Shown here: in pieces, positions 58,928 through 64,000 of the stretch | Position numbering within the stretch: the first letter of the stretch is position 1 | Layout: every line of letters begins with the position of its first letter | Source: Kaistia algarum | Lineage (GTDB): Bacteria; Pseudomonadota; Alphaproteobacteria; Rhizobiales; Kaistiaceae | Length of the DNA stretch: 64,000 bases | Assembly (NCBI RefSeq): GCF_026343945.1 | Contig: NZ_JAPKNJ010000005.1 | Coordinates: forward strand, 124,001-188,000 | Reading direction: 5' to 3' | Translations under genes and position numbers: made by a program | The notes under the pieces: model-generated | Seen by the model: only the letters and a program-made list of their open reading frames with translations | Databases searched by the model: none | Told to the model about the DNA's origin: nothing

Positions 58928-60255
58928 ATCCGGTCGCGGCCGTCGACCACGCCGAGGCTGCCGAAAGGCGCCTGCTCGATCATCGCCATGAAACTGCGAT
59001 GGCGGCCGACGATGTCTGCAAGGTCGGACGGGTTGGCGACCTCGCGCTCCGCATCCGCCCGGACGAGGTCGGCATGCCGGCGCAACGTCGCGCGGCGCGC
59101 TGGATCATGATCGCAACCGGCGACGGCGGTCAGCACATCGATTGCGCGCACCAACACGGAGACCTGCCCGGTCCCGCTCTGGCGGATCATGTGGAACATG
59201 GCATCGACGAGACCGTCATAGTCGACGCTCGGCACGACGAGGACGGGACGATCCTCATGCAGGATCACCCCGCTCGGAAGATGGAGCGGCGCCAGTTCAC
59301 ACAGCGCTGCGCCAAGCCTGTCGATGACGCTAACCGCCGTATAGGGATCGTTGATGCCCGGAGACAGCGCCCGGACCGCGACTTCGACGAGTTGGCGTAT
59401 CGCATACTCAATGTCGGCGGAGCTGTCGCGCTTGACGGCCAGCGCGGTAGCCGCTCGGATCGCGTCCTCGCCGCCGTCAACCGGCGGCACCATGAGGGCG
59501 ATCGGGCCACCGGGAAAGACGTAGTCGCCCGGCCGGACCAGCAGGCGCAGCGCCGTGCCCTTGTCGATCGCCCATTGTGCCAGTCCGGCGTCGTCCAACT
59601 GCTGGAGATAGCCGCGGCGACCGTCGCGAACCACCACCGCATCCTGCCAGAACGAGAGCGGCGGGGCAGCCGGCTGCTGCTCCTTTTCGGCGATGCGCTG
59701 GAAAGCCGCCGTCACGTCCTGGCTGACGAGCGCGATCACGGTGTCGACATTGATGCGCCCGGCCATGTGGCCGACGAAATAGATCAGCGTGGCGACGCAG
59801 ACAAAGGCGAGGAGAATACCGACGGTCAACGACAGATGCGGGACGAACACCCCTTCATCCTGGGTCCGCACGGTCCGCAGGACCATCAGCGCGTAGGAAA
59901 AAGTGCCGAGAAAGGCACCGAGCGTGATCTGGTTGCCGCGATCCTTGGTGAAGTTCCGTAGCAAGCGGGGGCCCATCTGTCCGGCTGCCAACGAGAGAGC
60001 GGCGATGGTGATGGAGAAAACGGTACTGGCGACGCCGATGGACGAGGATGCCACCGCACCCAGGAGGGTTCGCGCGCCCGTTCCGCCGCCGTTATAGAGC
60101 CAGGCATTGTCGAGCAACCATGCAGGCAGCGCGCCGCTGCGATCAATGGCGATCAGTACGAGGGCCAGCCCTATCCCGCCGCATGTCATGGCGGCGGGAA
60201 CGAGCCAGAAGGTGTCGGATAGGGACGCCAGAAACTGCCGCAGTCTTGCCTTCAC
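58924..60255 (-). CDS. DUF2254 family membrane protein
   Basis: A 443-residue protein with N-terminal membrane helices (about 10-140; WLVPAAMTCGGIGLALVLIAI, then STVFSITIAALSLAAGQMGPRLLRNF) and a soluble C-terminal half with SPGINDPYTAVSVIDRL, features of DUF2254. Function is unknown; the C-terminal part may bind a ligand or a protein partner. It overlaps the antiporter gene's stop by four bases on the opposite strand. Confidence 0.9.
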   Translation of the reverse strand: MKARLRQFLASLSDTFWLVPAAMTCGGIGLALVLIAIDRSGALPAWLLDNAWLYNGGGTGARTLLGAVASSSIGVASTVFSITIAALSLAAGQMGPRLLRNFTKDRGNQITLGAFLGTFSYALMVLRTVRTQDEGVFVPHLSLTVGILLAFVCVATLIYFVGHMAGRINVDTVIALVSQDVTAAFQRIAEKEQQPAAPPLSFWQDAVVVRDGRRGYLQQLDDAGLAQWAIDKGTALRLLVRPGDYVFPGGPIALMVPPVDGGEDAIRAATALAVKRDSSADIEYAIRQLVEVAVRALSPGINDPYTAVSVIDRLGAALCELAPLHLPSGVILHEDRPVLVVPSVDYDGLVDAMFHMIRQSGTGQVSVLVRAIDVLTAVAGCDHDPARRATLRRHADLVRADAEREVANPSDLADIVGRHRSFMAMIEQAPFGSLGVVDGRDRI

Positions 60256-60303
60256 GATATCCCCTGCAGCGTCGCTGTAACGGCAAAAACGGCCGCGTCT
60301 ACT

Positions 60304-62892
60304 CTAGCCGCTCTTTGGTAGAGCATAGGCGATGATGGCATCACCCGCCTCAGTGCCCGTCGAGCCATGACCGCCCGCCACTACGACGAGATACTGCCGT
60401 CCGTCTGCGCCTTTATAAGTCGAAGGCGTCGCCTGGCCCCCGGCCGGCAGCCGGGCGCGCCACAGTTCTGCGCCCGTCTTCAGGTCATAGCCGCGCACAT
60501 AGTCGTCGAGCGTACCGCTCAGGAAGGCCACGCCGCCCTTTGTGATGATCGGGCCGCCGATGCCTGGCACACCCATCTTGAACGGCAATGGGATCGGCGA
60601 GAGGTCACGCACAGTGCCGTTGACGTGCTTGTAAACCGTCTTGCCGGTCGTGAGGTCGACGCCGGCGACGTAACCCCAGGGGGGTGCTTGGCATGGCAGG
60701 CCGATCGGCGAGAGGAATGCGCTCATCTTGGCAGCGAACGGCGCACCGAAATTCTCATTGAACACGTCCTCCCCGGGCTTGGTGACAACACGATCGGTCT
60801 TGTTGGGACGCGGCACCATCTTGGAGGTGAAGGCGAGATAGACCGGCATACCGAACAACACCTCGCGGTTTGGATCGACCGCGACGGCGCCCCAGTTGAA
60901 GGCACCAAAATTGCCGGGATAAATCATCGAGCCCTTCTCTGTCGGCGGCGTAAAGCGCCCCTCGTAGTCGAGGGAACGGAATTCGATCCGGCAGGCGAGT
61001 TCGTCGAGGGGTGTCGCACCCCACATATCCTTTTCCTTCAGAGGCTCAGGCTTGAACGAGATCGTCGAGACCGGTTGCGTCGGAGCTGTGGTGTCCCCCT
61101 TGACAGCACCGGACGGTGCCGGCTCTTCGGTCACTGGCAGGACGGGCTCGCCAGTCTTGCGATTGAGCACGAAGATCTCGCCCTGCTTGGTAGGAGCCAC
61201 GAGGGCCGGAACATCTTTTCCTCCAATGGTCAGATCGACCAGGCTCGGCTGCGCTGGGACGTCCATGTCCCAGAGGTCGTGGTGGACGGTCTGGAAAACC
61301 CAGGCCGGCTTGCCGGTCTTCACGTCGAGCGCCAGGATGGACGAAGAATACTTCTCGACGCTTGCGCTGCGCCCGACGCCATATTGATCGGGCGACTGGT
61401 TGCCCATCGGCAGGTAGATCAGGCCAAGCTTCGGATCATAACTGGAAACGCTCCAGGAATTCGGCGCGTTCGCGGTATAGGTCTGGCCATTGGCGATCGG
61501 CGTCGTCGCATCCGGGTTCTTAGAATCGAAGTTCCAGAGGAGATCGCCAGTGTTGACGTCGTAGGCCCGGATCACGCCCGACGGTGAGGTGGTGGAGACG
61601 TTGTCGTTCACCGCGCCACCGACGATCACCAGTTCGTCGGTCACGACCGGGGGCGAAGTCGAATAGACTGACCCAGGCGTCACATTCGGCATGTTCGCCC
61701 ACAGATTGATCGTACCGTCGTCACCACCGAAGCCGGGGCAGATCTTGCCCGTCTCTGCGCTCAGTGAGATCAGGCGGCCATCCGATGTCGGCACGAACAG
61801 GCGCTTCACGCAGGAAGGATCGATAGCGGCCTGCGCCGCGACGTCCTCGTGATCGACGACCGGATTGACCGCACCGGGCTTGGCCTGGCCGGTGACGACA
61901 TTCTGCGGCACGCCGGCCGCCTCGGTCGTGACCTCGGCCGCGCTCTCTGCGATCCGATGGTCATCAGGGGCCTGCGGCGCCCCCGGTCCGGGCGGCAGTG
62001 CGGGAGAGGCTGTCGCGAGGGCTGCACTTCCGCCGTAATAAGACACGCCCCGGCAGGTCAGATGTTGGGTCGTCTGCTTGGTCGTCTGTTTCAGCTGCGG
62101 ATCGAAGCGCCATTTCTCCGCGCCGGAAACAGCGTCGAGCGCGATGACGAGGCTGTGCGGCGTGCAGATATAGACGGTGCCGTCGATCATCAATGGCGTG
62201 ACTTCATAGGTGGCCTCTCCCGGATCGTTGGGACCGCGGATATCGCCGGTATGATAGGTCCAAGCAACCGCGAGCTTGTCCACATTGACGGGAGTAATCT
62301 GGTCGAGCGGCGAATAGCGGCGCCCGGCCTCTGTGCGTCCATAGGCGCGCCACTCGCCATCCGGGATGCCGCTATCGACCGGTCGCGTCGAGGCCATTTC
62401 CTGACTGGAAAAGGCTCCTGGCTGGTCATGCGGACTTTGGAACATCGAATAGACGGCGACGACAATTGCAACCAGAATCGACAAGGTTAGAACGCCGCTC
62501 GATGTGCCGTATCGTGCCCGGCGGTGGCCGCCCCGATGTAGCGACCAGACCATTGGCGGCATCAGCAACAGGACGCCGAAGGCGACCAGCAGGCTGCCTC
62601 GAGCCGATAGCGCCCACCAGTCGAAACCGACCTCGTAGATTGCCCAACCCAGAGTGAGCAGCAACGTCAAACCGTAGAGCGCCAGCCCCTCCGGTCGTCG
62701 ATTGAACAGCATCCATGCCGATGCCAGTACGAGCGCCCCCAGGAGGATGAAAAACCACGAGCCGCCTACTGCAGCGAGCCAGATGCCGCCGACGAGCAGC
62801 GCCAAACCGAGAAGAGCAGTCAGAAGCGAAAGGAGAATGCGGTACATTGTGAACGTGCCATTCATTTGGCGTGACGCCTTACGTATAGCCAT
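60304..62892 (-). CDS. gcd: Membrane-bound PQQ-dependent glucose/quinate dehydrogenase
   Basis: 862 residues: five N-terminal membrane helices (about 15-140: MYRILLSLLTALLGLALLVGG and on), then a PQQ beta-propeller (SGIPDGEWRAYGRTEAGRRY, WTYHTGDIRGPND, VFQTVHHDLWDMD-, GLIYLPMGNQSPDQYG). An unusual insertion rich in Ala/Pro occurs between the CRGVSYY strand and the later propeller blades (about 295-350). It oxidises glucose or a cyclic polyol in the periplasm and passes electrons to ubiquinone. The start is uncertain among ATGs at 62892, 62865 and 62847; none has a strong SD. Confidence 0.88.
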   Translation of the reverse strand: MAIRKASRQMNGTFTMYRILLSLLTALLGLALLVGGIWLAAVGGSWFFILLGALVLASAWMLFNRRPEGLALYGLTLLLTLGWAIYEVGFDWWALSARGSLLVAFGVLLLMPPMVWSLHRGGHRRARYGTSSGVLTLSILVAIVVAVYSMFQSPHDQPGAFSSQEMASTRPVDSGIPDGEWRAYGRTEAGRRYSPLDQITPVNVDKLAVAWTYHTGDIRGPNDPGEATYEVTPLMIDGTVYICTPHSLVIALDAVSGAEKWRFDPQLKQTTKQTTQHLTCRGVSYYGGSAALATASPALPPGPGAPQAPDDHRIAESAAEVTTEAAGVPQNVVTGQAKPGAVNPVVDHEDVAAQAAIDPSCVKRLFVPTSDGRLISLSAETGKICPGFGGDDGTINLWANMPNVTPGSVYSTSPPVVTDELVIVGGAVNDNVSTTSPSGVIRAYDVNTGDLLWNFDSKNPDATTPIANGQTYTANAPNSWSVSSYDPKLGLIYLPMGNQSPDQYGVGRSASVEKYSSSILALDVKTGKPAWVFQTVHHDLWDMDVPAQPSLVDLTIGGKDVPALVAPTKQGEIFVLNRKTGEPVLPVTEEPAPSGAVKGDTTAPTQPVSTISFKPEPLKEKDMWGATPLDELACRIEFRSLDYEGRFTPPTEKGSMIYPGNFGAFNWGAVAVDPNREVLFGMPVYLAFTSKMVPRPNKTDRVVTKPGEDVFNENFGAPFAAKMSAFLSPIGLPCQAPPWGYVAGVDLTTGKTVYKHVNGTVRDLSPIPLPFKMGVPGIGGPIITKGGVAFLSGTLDDYVRGYDLKTGAELWRARLPAGGQATPSTYKGADGRQYLVVVAGGHGSTGTEAGDAIIAYALPKSG

Positions 62893-63089
62893 TCGAGGCA
62901 GCGGGAGGCTCGACGCTCAAGGCTACGCGTCCCAAACGTTCGAAGCCGCCGGACGTTCCACGGTTTCCCCCTGGCAGCAGGCCGGGACCGTCGATACTGG
63001 CTGCCAATCCCGTCGCTGGATCCTAGGCATCAAACCGGACTGGGCTCAGCATCCCGAACCGTCCCTGAGGCGTGCAGGTTGGCAGCCGA
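62893..63089. other. Gap upstream of PQQ dehydrogenase
   Basis: 197 bp, no gene seen. Likely includes the PQQ dehydrogenase promoter. Confidence 0.35.
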
Positions 63090-63989
63090 TCATCCGCCGC
63101 CGGAGTCGGGGATAGCGAGGAGATGCCCGCAAGCCTTGCAGTGGACGGCGTCTGGCTCGTGACGCAGCAGTGCGCATTGCGGACAGCGGAAGGATACCTT
63201 GTAGGGCCGGAACAAGGCTTGGGCGAGCCGGACAAAAAGCGAAATACCAACGATCATCGTCACGATCGAGGTCAGCTTACCGGCAGTACCCGGGAGCGTA
63301 ATATCGCCGAACCCCGTCGTCGTAACCGTGGCGACTGTGAAATAAAGGGCGTCGATCCATCCACCGATACCGGAGCCAGGCCCAGCGAAAACGGTATAGA
63401 CGAAGCCGGTGATGACAAAAAGGCAGGTAACCAGGTTGATCCCCGCGCGGCCAACATCCTCCCACTCCTGATAGCCGTGCCGTCGGAGCGAGCGCCAGAA
63501 CAGGCTCTTTTGAGACAAGGACCAAAGACGGAGGATGCGCAGGAAGCCCAGATTGGCGAGCCATAGCGGTGCCAGGAGTGTGGCGAGGACGACCAGATCG
63601 ACCCACACGACCGGCTGCCGAAGCCAGCGCCCGAGATTGGTGGTGGCGGCCGCTCGTGCCGAGAAGTCGGCGGCGAGCAGTAGCGCAATCGCATAATCTA
63701 CCCAAAGGAAGGCCCGCCATTCCTGAAGCACGGGGCTTAGGACAAAGAACCCGATAATAACCAAATCGATGCTGGCCAAGGCCCACTGAAATCGTGTCGC
63801 CCGCGTGTCAGTCCCGACATAAAGCTCGCGGAGCCGCCTGCGCCACCGCGCCCGCTTGGCGAACCCGGCACCGCCGTCAGACTCGGATCGGGTCTCGAGA
63901 ATAGTTGAAACTGTCGTCTCTCCGCTGGCGCGTAGGTCAGCGGTCTGCGCTGGACCTACTTTGCTCGATTCGGTATCGATGATCTGCAT
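63090..63989 (-). CDS. Voltage-gated-like K+ channel with C-terminal zinc ribbon
   Basis: A 299-residue ion channel. Helices S1-S4 occupy about 67-165, with a positive S4-like stretch (RILRLWSLSQKSLFWRSLRR), and the pore is at about 205-255 with filter TTGFGD (224-229), a variant of the T-x-G-Y-G K+ filter. At the C-terminus C269, C272, C284 and C287 form a small zinc ribbon (CPQC, CKAC). The frame starts at ATG 63989, 12 bp from the window end. No neighbour informs on its role. Confidence 0.87.
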   Translation of the reverse strand: MQIIDTESSKVGPAQTADLRASGETTVSTILETRSESDGGAGFAKRARWRRRLRELYVGTDTRATRFQWALASIDLVIIGFFVLSPVLQEWRAFLWVDYAIALLLAADFSARAAATTNLGRWLRQPVVWVDLVVLATLLAPLWLANLGFLRILRLWSLSQKSLFWRSLRRHGYQEWEDVGRAGINLVTCLFVITGFVYTVFAGPGSGIGGWIDALYFTVATVTTTGFGDITLPGTAGKLTSIVTMIVGISLFVRLAQALFRPYKVSFRCPQCALLRHEPDAVHCKACGHLLAIPDSGGG

Positions 63990-64000
63990 AGGCCCATGAG

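Overview
The window is high-GC DNA from what looks like a soil or plant-associated alphaproteobacterium, most likely of the Hyphomicrobiales. This is inferred from gene content (BKACE enzyme, AraD1/GguC-type protein, IlvD/Edd sugar-acid dehydratase, ROK- and FCD-GntR-controlled sugar importers, PQQ glucose dehydrogenase) and codon style; no rRNA or tRNA gene is visible to confirm it.

Layout. 0-5.3 kb: a small catabolic operon (BKACE, VOC and carboxymuconolactone decarboxylase-like proteins) divergent from an AraC regulator, then a membrane-anchored ABM-like protein. 5.4-9.2 kb: a LuxR-type regulator, a nucleoside deaminase and a BBE-type flavin oxidase; two almost identical palindromic sites (5333-5360 and 6564-6588) look like the regulator's operators. 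3.8-11.7 kb also carries three 187-188 bp MITE-like elements, two of them bracketing a glutathione S-transferase. 11.9-17.7 kb is one giant glycine-rich autotransporter gene.

17.7-31.5 kb is accessory DNA: a diverged 21-bp tandem repeat, relics of a recombinase, an AAA+ ATPase and a dTMP kinase, and then the most unusual item, a tight four-gene operon (28504 down to 20891). It encodes a three-domain peptidoglycan hydrolase, a double protease carrying both a subtilisin triad and a thermolysin-like HExxH site, a ComEC-like metallo-beta-lactamase-fold protein and a secreted/membrane protein. An IS3-family element adjoins it, followed by an AT-richer patch with a TIR/SEFIR-like protein and a broken aspartoacylase.

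31.5-47.7 kb is a non-phosphorylating sugar/sugar-acid catabolic locus: aldose dehydrogenase, IlvD/Edd dehydratase, DapA-family lyase, AraD1-like protein, SDR, alpha-hydroxy-acid oxidase, two GMC oxidoreductases and a complete ABC importer with its parts dispersed. A shared TATGAG-containing motif lies in four of its promoter regions, so the FCD-type GntR protein encoded inside the locus probably controls it.

48-57.4 kb: a damaged second IS3 element, an M24-like and an M81 peptidase, a ROK repressor and a second sugar importer that lacks its own ATPase, ending in a sugar isomerase-like gene. 57.6-64 kb: CPA1 antiporter, DUF2254 membrane protein, PQQ glucose dehydrogenase and a K+ channel-like protein with a zinc ribbon.
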